Shown here: in pieces, positions 20,927 to 28,279 of the stretch
How positions within the stretch are numbered: position 1 is the stretch's first letter
Layout of the letters: the number at the start of each line of letters is the position of its first letter
IMG/VR virus record: IMGVR_UViG_3300004180_000003
Coordinates: 1-34,767 of that record
Origin: a virus
Strand: one strand, 5' to 3'
Length of the DNA: 34,767 nucleotides
Translations under genes and position numbers: made by a program
Notes under the pieces: model-generated
Databases searched by the model: none
Told to the model about the DNA's origin: nothing
What the model saw: only the letters and a program-made list of their open reading frames with translations

Positions 20927-21526
20927 ATGTTTAGAGTTAAACACCGTTTTTGCAATGCCGACCCCGCGCCAACTGGCGGCGCAACGCCACCCGCTGCACC
21001 TGCAGCACCCGCTACCCCCGTTATTGATGTGCAAACGCAAATCAACCAAGCCCTGGCCGCCCAACAAGCCGAGTTTGCCACGCAGCTGGAAAAAGCCACC
21101 GGTCATAAAGACATTGCTGGATTAACCGAGGCGCAATTAAAGGCCCAGGGCAAGCTGCAAGAATTGGCCGACAGCAAAGCAGCTGAAGCCAGCAATTACA
21201 AATCAAAATTTGAACAGGCCGCTATCGGCAATGCGTTGTTGTCCGCCTCGGTTGATGCCGTTGACGCGGCCACAGTTAAAGACCTGCTGGCCGGTAAAGC
21301 GGCGGTTGACGATAACGGCGTGGTGACGATTGACGGTAAGCCGGTTGCTGATGCGGTTGTGCAATTGTTAAAAGACAAGCCGTTTTTGGCTAAAGCGCAA
21401 GGAGAACCCGGCTCAGGTGCGCCGCAAAATACCGGCGGCGGCAAAGTATTGACACGGGTGGCGTTTGACCAGCTTTCGCCAATTGAAAGATCAACGCATA
21501 TCAGCACCGGCGGCACCGTTATTTAA
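20927..21526 (+). CDS. Capsid scaffolding protein
   Basis: A 199-residue protein. The start at 20927 (AGGACA upstream) is preferred to 20759, which would add implausible sequence. After a Pro/Ala-rich segment (APTGGATPPAAPAAPATP), residues about 35-100 are a charged coiled coil (INQALAAQQAEFATQLEKAT), and the C-terminal tail has SPIERSTHIS. This composition and its place just before the coat gene are typical of scaffolds, which shape the procapsid and then leave. Confidence 0.8.
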   Translation: MFRVKHRFCNADPAPTGGATPPAAPAAPATPVIDVQTQINQALAAQQAEFATQLEKATGHKDIAGLTEAQLKAQGKLQELADSKAAEASNYKSKFEQAAIGNALLSASVDAVDAATVKDLLAGKAAVDDNGVVTIDGKPVADAVVQLLKDKPFLAKAQGEPGSGAPQNTGGGKVLTRVAFDQLSPIERSTHISTGGTVI

Positions 21527-21563
21527 TAAGCCGGTTAATCCCCCAATTTAAAGAGAGAGCACT

Positions 21564-22700
21564 ATGCCTAATACCCTAACTAATTTAATCCCTGATTTGT
21601 ATGCCGCGTTGGATGTTGTATCCCGCGAGCAAATTGGCTTTATACCATCAGTTACCCTCGATGCCACCGTCGCTAGAGCGGCCCTGAATGAGGCTGTCCG
21701 CTCGGCCGTCACCCCCGCAGCAGTTGGCTCTGATATTGTCCCAGGCGTAACGCCACCGGACGATGGTGATCAGTCGATTGGTAACCGCAGCATAACGATT
21801 ACTAAAGCGCGCCGCTGGCCCGTGCGTTGGAATGGTGAGCAATCTAAAGGGGTTAACAACGGCCCCGGGGTGTTAAGCATCCGTGCTCAGCAATTTGCGC
21901 AAGCGATGCGGGCGGCAACAAATGAAATTGAGGCCGACCTTGCCACGCTATATAAAACATCATCCCGCGCTTACGGCACACCAGGCACGACGCCATTTGC
22001 TACCGCCGGTGATTACACCGATGCGGCATTTGTGCGGCAAATACTGGTTGATAATGGGGCGCCCACATCCGATTTACAGCTGGTGATTAATACGACCGCC
22101 GGGGCAGTATTTAGGGGCAAGCAATCACAAGCGCAAATCTACGGATCAGATACTTTGCAACGTCAAGGCATTTTATTAGATGTACACGGTATGCAAATTC
22201 GCGAGTCTGCCCAGGTTAAAACGCATACCAAAGGCACAGGTGCCAATTATTTAGTTAACAATGGCGCGGGCTATGCGATTGGTGCCACGGCACTAGCGGC
22301 CGATACCGGTACCGGTACCGTGTTGGCAGGTGATGTTGTTACCTTTAATGGCAATAACGACAAGCATGTAGTCGGCACCGCGTTAAGCGGCGGCAACTTG
22401 GCATTAAATGAGCCGGGATTACGCACAGCAGTTGCCGACAATGTCGCGATCACGGTCGGCAACAGTTACGCAGCTAATTTGGCCTTTAGCCGATCAGCAA
22501 TTGTCTTGGCAACCCGCGCACCGGCATTACCAGAAGAAGGGGACTCGGCAATTGACCGGTTTATGTTAGTTGACCCACGCAGTGGCCTGACCTTCGAAGT
22601 CTCGATGTATATGCAATATCGTCAAGTCCAGTATGAGGTTGCCATTGCTTGGGGCTTTGCCAACGTTAAACCTGAGCATACTGCGACGTTACAGGGCTAA
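21564..22700 (+). CDS. Major capsid protein, P22 coat-like
   Basis: A 378-residue coat protein. Recognisable parts: LIPDLYAALDVVSREQIGFI at the start, ITKARRWPVRWNGEQS, IRAQQFAQAMRAATNEIEAD and near the end NLAFSRSAIVLATRAPALPE with DPRSGLTFEVSMYMQYRQVQ. These are signatures of the P22 gp5-like coat family (HK97 fold), not of Mu gpT. A typical insertion domain lies around residues 225-300. AAAGAGAGAG precedes the ATG. Confidence 0.92.
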   Translation: MPNTLTNLIPDLYAALDVVSREQIGFIPSVTLDATVARAALNEAVRSAVTPAAVGSDIVPGVTPPDDGDQSIGNRSITITKARRWPVRWNGEQSKGVNNGPGVLSIRAQQFAQAMRAATNEIEADLATLYKTSSRAYGTPGTTPFATAGDYTDAAFVRQILVDNGAPTSDLQLVINTTAGAVFRGKQSQAQIYGSDTLQRQGILLDVHGMQIRESAQVKTHTKGTGANYLVNNGAGYAIGATALAADTGTGTVLAGDVVTFNGNNDKHVVGTALSGGNLALNEPGLRTAVADNVAITVGNSYAANLAFSRSAIVLATRAPALPEEGDSAIDRFMLVDPRSGLTFEVSMYMQYRQVQYEVAIAWGFANVKPEHTATLQG

Positions 22701-22703
22701 ACC

Positions 22704-23078
22704 ATGGCGACTAAACCCATCAGATCAAAAAAACCGGTTGTCAATAAGGCGGCAACCGATCAACCCAATACCCCACCAAAGCTGTCTACAGGGGCTGTGG
22801 ATAATCAGCTCCCTGATGTGGCTGTGGTCGATGCCATTACCGATGATGAGCCTGCGGCCGATGCCATTAGCGATGATTTAGAGCAGCCTTGGCTAGGTGG
22901 CAATCCTGACGACCAGGGCGATATTGATGATGACATCGACAGTGATGATGTAACTGAGCCGGTTGTCGAACTGGTGTCGTTACATCGCGACGAACCGCAG
23001 CACGAGGGCGGGCCGTTAGATGCTGACGTACACCCTGAAGAAATCGACAACTACCTGGCCGCAGGCTGGGTGCGCTAA
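22704..23078 (+). CDS. Acidic head-region protein
   Basis: A 124-residue very acidic protein (many Asp: DDIDSDDVTEPVVELVSLHR). The C-terminus HPEEIDNYLAAGWVR matches a short ending found on hypothetical proteins next to coat genes. Repeat-like ADAISDD/VDAITDD units around residues 38-60. Possibly a decoration or head-completion protein; not established. Confidence 0.65.
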   Translation: MATKPIRSKKPVVNKAATDQPNTPPKLSTGAVDNQLPDVAVVDAITDDEPAADAISDDLEQPWLGGNPDDQGDIDDDIDSDDVTEPVVELVSLHRDEPQHEGGPLDADVHPEEIDNYLAAGWVR

Positions 23079-23095
23079 ATAAAGGACCGAGGGCC

Positions 23096-23554
23096 ATGAT
23101 CAACATCAAATTAGATTTGGGTGATGCGCCCTCGGTGCTGGCGGCGTTTGCTAATCAAAGCAGCGTGCAAAAAGTGGTAAATGCAGCGGCTGAAAGCTAC
23201 GTTGATGATATTCATGATTTTATAGATGCAGGGCACGCATTTACACCGCGCACCGGACAATTGCAGCAGGCTACCAATTGGCGGCCTACGGGTAATGGCA
23301 CCGCTGAAATTTATGCGAATACTGACTATGCGGGCTATGTTGAGCAGGGTACTAAGGCGCATAAAATCGCCCCAAAGCCCGGCGGCAAGGGCTTAAAAAT
23401 CGGCGTGGCTGGTGGTGGCGGTTACATTATCAGACGAGCAGTTAACCATCCAGGCAGCAAGCCGCATCCATTCTTTTTTTCTGACCAACCCGACCGACTT
23501 GAGCACATGCAAGCCAAAGCCTTGAGCGTGTTAGCGCAAGCCATGGACAGATAA
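23096..23554 (+). CDS. HK97 gp10-like head-tail or tail completion protein
   Basis: A 152-residue protein. Features of the HK97 gp10 family: THR-PRTGQLQQATNWRP-type segment (FTPRTGQLQQATNWRPTG), NTDYAGYVEQGTKAHKI and the C-terminal HPGSKPHPFFFSDQPDRLE. It joins tail to head in long-tailed phages. Preceded by AAAGGACCGAGG. Confidence 0.85.
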   Translation: MINIKLDLGDAPSVLAAFANQSSVQKVVNAAAESYVDDIHDFIDAGHAFTPRTGQLQQATNWRPTGNGTAEIYANTDYAGYVEQGTKAHKIAPKPGGKGLKIGVAGGGGYIIRRAVNHPGSKPHPFFFSDQPDRLEHMQAKALSVLAQAMDR

Positions 23555-23555
23555 C

Positions 23556-23804
23556 ATGCTTGATCCCGTCGATTACGAGCAACACCCCAGTGACGTAATT
23601 AAACGCAAAATCAGGCTGCTTGAAAACGACGCCCGGATGATTTTATTTACCATTGCCCACTTGGGGGCCAGCCTATTACACGGGGTAAAACCTGAGCGCT
23701 ATATGCCTAGCCTACATGCTATCCACCAGCTGAGCCAACGTGCGATTGATTACCATGCCAACATTAAGCGCTTGCAACAACAACTAGACAAAAACGATGC
23801 CTAA
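23556..23804 (+). CDS. Hypothetical helical protein in head-tail region
   Basis: An 82-residue mostly helical protein (VIKRKIRLLENDARMILFTI, then AIHQLSQRAIDYHANIKRLQ). Two bases after the gp10-like stop, overlaps the next gene by 8. No domain recognised. Confidence 0.66.
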   Translation: MLDPVDYEQHPSDVIKRKIRLLENDARMILFTIAHLGASLLHGVKPERYMPSLHAIHQLSQRAIDYHANIKRLQQQLDKNDA

Positions 23805-24153
23805 ATATGCCCAATTTGCCGACTGTATCGATCCGGCGCTGACTGTATCAGCACTTAATTTAACCGAGGCTGATGTCTACGTCGATTTGGCGCTGGGCAA
23901 TATCGGCATTACCCCCACGCAGGCGTTATTGATCACTCTGCCCAATGCCGCATTAACGGCCATTGCCGCTACCTGGGCCAAACGCCTGGCAGCGATCGAG
24001 GGCAGCATGGGCGACAACTCATTATTAATGGACAAGGCCAGGCAATACCAAACCAATGCCGAAAGCCTGGTTAAACAACTAAATCGCACGGCGCTGGGCT
24101 TATCCGAGCCCACCGGCACCGGTTACGGATCACTGACCCTCGGGAGGGGCTAA
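23797..24153 (+). CDS. Probable head-tail connector protein
   Basis: A 118-residue helical protein: LTEADVYVDLALGNIGITPT, then LTAIAATWAKRLAAIEGSMG and DKARQYQTNAESLVKQLNRT. The pattern of short helices and its place between gp10-like and tail genes suggest a gp6-type connector; this is inference. Stop and next start share a base (TAATG). Confidence 0.62.
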   Translation: MPKYAQFADCIDPALTVSALNLTEADVYVDLALGNIGITPTQALLITLPNAALTAIAATWAKRLAAIEGSMGDNSLLMDKARQYQTNAESLVKQLNRTALGLSEPTGTGYGSLTLGRG

Positions 24154-25667
24154 TGAAAAAAATTACAGCACCAGAAAGATCAACCGAACTATTACGCGCC
24201 GGGCAAGTGATGACCGTGACCGGCCAAGCGCTGGTCGAGTGGTTTGGCGAGGGTGGGGTTAAAAAAGGCCCTGTTGCGGTTAATGGCAGCAAGGCTATCG
24301 GGCCATTTGGCAGTGATGTGCAGCTGGTTATTTCAGCGTTAGCGGGGGTGGTTGGTTTTGAGGCGGGGGAGGTGGATGCTGAGGCGTTGGTTAGTTATGT
24401 TGGTAGTGGCACGTCATCAATATCTCGCACCATCCCGCCTAGTTTTGTGGACACAACAGACGTTATTGCTGATTACACAATAGTTGTTGCTAATACTGGT
24501 ACAGCGACAGAGTCGACTGATTTTGCTAAATCATCAACCAAAACTATCTGGTTAGATACACCCACCAAAAACCCAACCGCCAACGCATATATACAGGCTG
24601 ATAATAAATCGGTTGATTTTAGTGATGAAACCACCCCTATTTTAGTAGCATATTACACCCCATACATACCTGCTGGGTCATCAGTAGCATTAGCGTTTTG
24701 GGCATCAAATCAATCCGCGTTAGGTAGTGCTAACAGGTCAAGCTGCGCGCTAACAGCGGCAGAGAACATAGGCTGGAACATTGCACCTATTGATAAACGT
24801 GCTACTGGTAACGCACCGTACGCCCCTAATTTGGTGCAAAATGGTACTGCAGCGCTTAATAACGCTAACCCAGTTGTATCATATAGGGCACAACTTTCAG
24901 GAAGCACAACAAGCAACAGGCAGGTATATATTGACAGCATTACAACTGGTTACAGAGAGCGCCCTAAAATTATCTTAACACTTGACGACAATCTTAAAAC
25001 AGGCTACACAATAGGCTATGTTGAGGCCAGAAAACGCAATATAAAAAATAGCTTTTTTTATATTTACGACGCCATTGGCAACCCAGGCAATATGACCGCT
25101 GCACAAATGCAACAGATTAAAAGCGACCCATCTGCATATTGCGGGTTACACGGCGCTAAGCGATTTGATGGGGCAGGTAGTGGAGCTGGTACTACGCCGA
25201 TTGGTGAGATGACGCGCAATATTAATGGCCTTAAAAATCTAGGCTTATCTGATTGTCGTTACATGGCCTGGCCCGAGGGGCAGATACGGCCAGATGACAG
25301 AAGTGTTTGTTTAGATGTGGCAGCGTCGCTAGGGATTGTAGGTGCTAGAAATACTCAACATGGATACAATTTCACATACAACGGCTGTTATGAGCCGTTG
25401 GCAATGCGGGCCGTGGGACTAAATAATCTTAATACCTTAGCTCAAGTCAAGGCCGCCATTGATACAGCGATTGAATGGGGCACATCTTTAGTTTTATACG
25501 GTCATGGATTTGGTGCTGTAACTGATACATTGACATGGATTACCCAGGATTATCTTGATCTTTTAGATTACATCGCACTAAAACGATCGCTCGGACTTAT
25601 TGATGATATGCGCTACGACGAGTGGATGGATGGGCTGACTAGCCCTGTAACACCAACCAGGTTTTAA
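24153..25667 (+). CDS. Virion protein with polysaccharide-deacetylase (NodB-like) domain
   Basis: A 504-residue protein. Residues 1-85 look like a particle-binding head; 90-265 are beta-rich; about 270-490 resemble the NodB/carbohydrate esterase 4 domain: motif 1 TLDD (276-279), motif 2 reduced to LHGAKRFDG (332-340), motif 3 MAWPEGQI (371-378), and YGHGF (449-453) as the late His motif. Metal-binding normally needs Asp plus two His; the second His of motif 2 is not plain, so activity is uncertain. It could trim host surface polysaccharide on adsorption. The order (before the tail tube) is unusual for a fibre. Confidence 0.72.
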   Translation: MKKITAPERSTELLRAGQVMTVTGQALVEWFGEGGVKKGPVAVNGSKAIGPFGSDVQLVISALAGVVGFEAGEVDAEALVSYVGSGTSSISRTIPPSFVDTTDVIADYTIVVANTGTATESTDFAKSSTKTIWLDTPTKNPTANAYIQADNKSVDFSDETTPILVAYYTPYIPAGSSVALAFWASNQSALGSANRSSCALTAAENIGWNIAPIDKRATGNAPYAPNLVQNGTAALNNANPVVSYRAQLSGSTTSNRQVYIDSITTGYRERPKIILTLDDNLKTGYTIGYVEARKRNIKNSFFYIYDAIGNPGNMTAAQMQQIKSDPSAYCGLHGAKRFDGAGSGAGTTPIGEMTRNINGLKNLGLSDCRYMAWPEGQIRPDDRSVCLDVAASLGIVGARNTQHGYNFTYNGCYEPLAMRAVGLNNLNTLAQVKAAIDTAIEWGTSLVLYGHGFGAVTDTLTWITQDYLDLLDYIALKRSLGLIDDMRYDEWMDGLTSPVTPTRF

Positions 25668-25712
25668 TTTATATTAAAAATTAAGCTTAAGAAGCCCTTC
25701 AACTCCCACCAA

Positions 25713-25738
25713 GTCTGCATGATGCCTATCATGCAGAC
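25713..25738 (+). terminator. Strong 10-bp hairpin
   Basis: GTCTGCATGA (25713-25722) and TCATGCAGAC (25729-25738) pair perfectly around a 6-base loop. No T run follows. It lies 32 bases before the next gene and could be an mRNA processing or Rho-assisted site. Confidence 0.55.
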
Positions 25739-25770
25739 ATGAACATTTTCCAAAAAATCCCTCGCTCTTT

Positions 25771-26199
25771 ATGAGCATTAAAGCCTTACTCGCTACCCGT
25801 GCGAAGCTGCAAAGCTTCGCCTCGCTCAATGCTTATTGGCAAAGTCGGTACCAGCGGCCAGCAAAGCACATTATCGGCTATAAAAAGCCAGTTAACGCCA
25901 ACGATTACCCCGCTATTTGTTATGTGCCGATTAATTCCACTCGCCCTGATAGCGTCGGCGGCATGGCTAAAGAGATCATTAGCCTAGTAGTTGGTATTAA
26001 TGAGCCTGAGATAACGAATGATATTTTCGACGGCGTTAGCCAGCTGGCCATTATCGAGGGCCTGATTTTTGATTGTTTAGAGGCTGGCGAGCTGGGCGTT
26101 AATGCGATGTATTTAGGCGAGGCAAAAACCACCAGCGATCTATCTGTTCGGCACCCTTTTCACGAGCTTGAGATCACTTTTTTAGCCGCATCACGATAG
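25771..26199 (+). CDS. Probable tail completion/terminator protein
   Basis: A 142-residue protein with alternating strands and helices (KPVNANDYPAICYVPINSTR, then KEIISLVVGINEPEITNDIF and HPFHELEITFLAAS at the end). The ending in a strand plus its place just before the tail tube fits tail terminator proteins (lambda gpU-like). No firm motif. Start at ATG 25771 without a strong ribosome binding site. Confidence 0.62.
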   Translation: MSIKALLATRAKLQSFASLNAYWQSRYQRPAKHIIGYKKPVNANDYPAICYVPINSTRPDSVGGMAKEIISLVVGINEPEITNDIFDGVSQLAIIEGLIFDCLEAGELGVNAMYLGEAKTTSDLSVRHPFHELEITFLAASR

Positions 26200-26219
26200 T
26201 CATTTTTTAGGAGACATCT

Positions 26220-26378
26220 ATGCAAGATCAATACACTGGCCAGGCAGGCACTTTCGTCGTCGATCCTATCTCGGGCACGCGCATCCCGTATGACGAGTGG
26301 ATTGCACAAGAGGCTGCAAAGGCGGCCGAAGTAAAGCCTAAAAAATCCCCCAAACACGACACTGAGGAGTCAATCTAA
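26220..26378 (+). CDS. 52-residue protein before tail tube gene
   Basis: ATG 26220 after TAGGAG. The product starts MQDQYTGQAGTFVVDPISGT, continues RIPYDEWIAQEAAKAA and ends with a lysine-rich then acidic tail. Its TAA shares a base with the tail tube ATG. Small proteins of this kind precede tail tube genes in several siphoviruses; function unknown. Confidence 0.66.
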   Translation: MQDQYTGQAGTFVVDPISGTRIPYDEWIAQEAAKAAEVKPKKSPKHDTEESI

Positions 26379-27556
26379 TGGCATTAGCACAACGCAAGCG
26401 CGTTATTTTGGTTAAACAAGAGGCTACTTACGGCACTGATGCTACGCCGGTTGCAGCCGATGCCGTACTGTGCAGTAATTTAAACCTAAACCCAATTGAG
26501 GGTAGCGAAGTTGCCCGTGATTTTATCCGGCCGTTTTTTGGTGGCTCCGGCTCCATCCGCGTGGAGAATTACTCAACCCTTGATTTCGAAACCGAATTGG
26601 CCGGTTCCGGCGCTGCTGGAACTGCGCCAGAATGGGGCGCTTTGTTAAAGTCGGCAAACTGGACCGAGACAGTGACAGCGGCAGCGATTACCGGCACTGC
26701 GCAAGTGGGCGGGTCAACTACCAGCATTAAATTGGCGGCCGCCGCCTCTGCGGTTGATGATTTTTACACGGGCATGACGGTTAGTTTAACCGCCGGTACC
26801 GGCAGTGGCCAGGCGGGCGAAATCATCGGTTACGTGGGATCAACCAAGATTGCGACTATTGCTAAAGCTTGGGCTGTGGCTCCAGACGCTACCAGCACCT
26901 ACAGCATCGGCGCTAACGTTATCTATACGCCTAACAGCAATTTCGGTACGGCCACGGCTAACACCTCATCATCGATCTATTTTAATATTGATGGCGTGCG
27001 TCATGTATTGCTGGGCGCTCGCGGTACCTGTAGCTTTGAGATGTCAGCCAAGCAAATCCCAAAAATCAAATGGAAATTCACCGGCTTGCTGGGCACGATT
27101 GCTGACGCCACCTTGCCAGCAGCCGATTTTACCGGCTGGCAAACACCGGCTACGGTATCTACCGCTAACACGACCGATTTAAATTTGCTGGGCTATAACG
27201 GCGCGGTGCTGCAAACGCTTAATTTTGATATTGCAAACCAAGTGATCTATCGGCAATTGGTGGGTGCAGAGTCAGTGCTGATTACCGATCGTAAACCGGT
27301 TGGAAATGTCTCCATTGAGGCGGTAACGGTAGCGACAAAAGACTGGTGGACGCTAGCGAAAAATGCCACTACAGGGCCTTTTGCAGTAAAGCACGGCCAA
27401 ACGGCTGGCAACATCGTTGGTGTTACCGCACCTAAAGTGCAGTTAACCCAACCCAAATACAGCGACAGCGACGGCGTAACGATGATGGACTTCGGTCTGG
27501 CATTTATCCCCTCCGGCGCATCCGGCAACGATGAAATCCGCATTTGCGTTAAATAA
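26378..27556 (+). CDS. Major tail tube protein
   Basis: A 392-residue protein. N-terminal KRVILVKQEATYGTDATPVA and NLNPIEGSEVARDFIRPFFG are typical of siphovirus tail tube subunits. Residues about 112-170 hold an inserted beta repeat module (GMTVSLTAGTGSGQAGEIIG) seen in many phage structural proteins. C-terminal DSDGVTMMDFGLAFIPSG completes the tube fold. No sheath gene nearby, so the tail is non-contractile. Confidence 0.87.
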   Translation: MALAQRKRVILVKQEATYGTDATPVAADAVLCSNLNLNPIEGSEVARDFIRPFFGGSGSIRVENYSTLDFETELAGSGAAGTAPEWGALLKSANWTETVTAAAITGTAQVGGSTTSIKLAAAASAVDDFYTGMTVSLTAGTGSGQAGEIIGYVGSTKIATIAKAWAVAPDATSTYSIGANVIYTPNSNFGTATANTSSSIYFNIDGVRHVLLGARGTCSFEMSAKQIPKIKWKFTGLLGTIADATLPAADFTGWQTPATVSTANTTDLNLLGYNGAVLQTLNFDIANQVIYRQLVGAESVLITDRKPVGNVSIEAVTVATKDWWTLAKNATTGPFAVKHGQTAGNIVGVTAPKVQLTQPKYSDSDGVTMMDFGLAFIPSGASGNDEIRICVK

Positions 27557-27565
27557 GGAACAGCT

Positions 27566-27931
27566 ATGGCTTTTAAACTAAACACATCCAGTACCTATAA
27601 ATACCCGGTTAAATTTGCAATTGTTAGCGAGCATGGCGGCACCATTGACCAGGAGTTTACCGCGATTTTTAAGCGCCTGGATCGTGCGCAAGTGGTCGAT
27701 TTGCGTAACCGCCACCAAGGCGACAGCGGCAATAGTATTGATGAGGTATTGGATGCCGACGTTGCCTATATCACTGAGTTTTTAACCGGGTGGGAGGGGG
27801 TCGATTTAAACGGCGAAACCGAATTTAACCAAGACAATTTGCGGCTGTTATTAAAGTCCCTGCCTAAGATCAATATCTTTATTTCAAGCGCCTTTTTTGA
27901 CAGCGATGGGGCGGTTGCAAGAAAAAACTAA
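27566..27931 (+). CDS. Tail assembly chaperone, short form (gpG-like)
   Basis: A 121-residue protein upstream of the tape measure, start after AAGGAACAG. It has TIDQEFTAIFKRLDRAQVVD, then LDADVAYITEFLTGWEGVDL and ends ARKN just after a slippery A AAA AAC. In lambda-like tails, gpG coats the tape measure during assembly and a fraction of ribosomes shift to make the longer gpG-T. The same arrangement is seen here. Confidence 0.85.
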   Translation: MAFKLNTSSTYKYPVKFAIVSEHGGTIDQEFTAIFKRLDRAQVVDLRNRHQGDSGNSIDEVLDADVAYITEFLTGWEGVDLNGETEFNQDNLRLLLKSLPKINIFISSAFFDSDGAVARKN

Positions 27932-28278
27932 TTGATTCCGCCTTGTATTGGGCACAAGGCGGCAAAGATGACGGTAAGGCGCTGGCAGATGACGCCGCTA
28001 TTTTAGGGTTGATTTTGCCAGTATCAGAGCCAGAAAAAGACCCTGATTTTTATGTATTGCCGGAAAACTGGCCCACAGTGATGGTGTTTTTGGCGTTAGG
28101 AACGGCATGGCGGATTGATGGCATGAGCGGGGTCTGGAAGGGCCTGGATTATCCATCAGTTAAAACCGTAATGTGGGCACAGGGCGTTAAAAAAGCCGAT
28201 CGCAAAGGCGTATTTAACGGCCTGCAAATCATGGAGCGGGCGGTAATTGATTTAATCAACAGCAAGCTTAAGAAATGA
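27566..28278 (+). CDS. Tail assembly chaperone, -1 frameshift fusion (gpG-T-like)
   Basis: A predicted 237-residue fusion: the first 121 codons, then a shift at 27922-27928 into the -1 frame from 27928, adding LIDSALYWAQGGKDDGK and the rest. The downstream part is of the DUF1799 type (DAAILGLILPVSEPEKD, then WPTVMVFLALGTAWRIDGMS). The -1 frame is open from 27901 and has no ATG near its start, only a TTG at 27943, so independent translation is unlikely. A helper for tape measure folding. Confidence 0.83.
27922..27962 (+). promoter_or_regulatory. Programmed -1 frameshift signal
   Basis: Slippery heptamer A AAA AAC (27922-27928), phased to the upstream frame; nine-base spacer (27929-27937) with the zero-frame TAA directly after the heptamer; then a 9-bp perfect stem CCGCCTTGT (27938-27946) and ACAAGGCGG (27954-27962) with a 7-base loop. 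Confidence 0.88.
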
Positions 28279-28279
28279 T

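Noticed and set aside
20906-21106. Gly/Cys-rich minus-strand ORFs opposite the scaffold gene
   Set aside because: Mirror of the Pro/Ala-rich scaffold segment; typical shadow frame.
27943-28278. Independent start of the second chaperone gene at TTG 27943
   Set aside because: The TTG lies inside the stem of the frameshift signal with no ribosome binding site; frameshift fusion explains the frame better.
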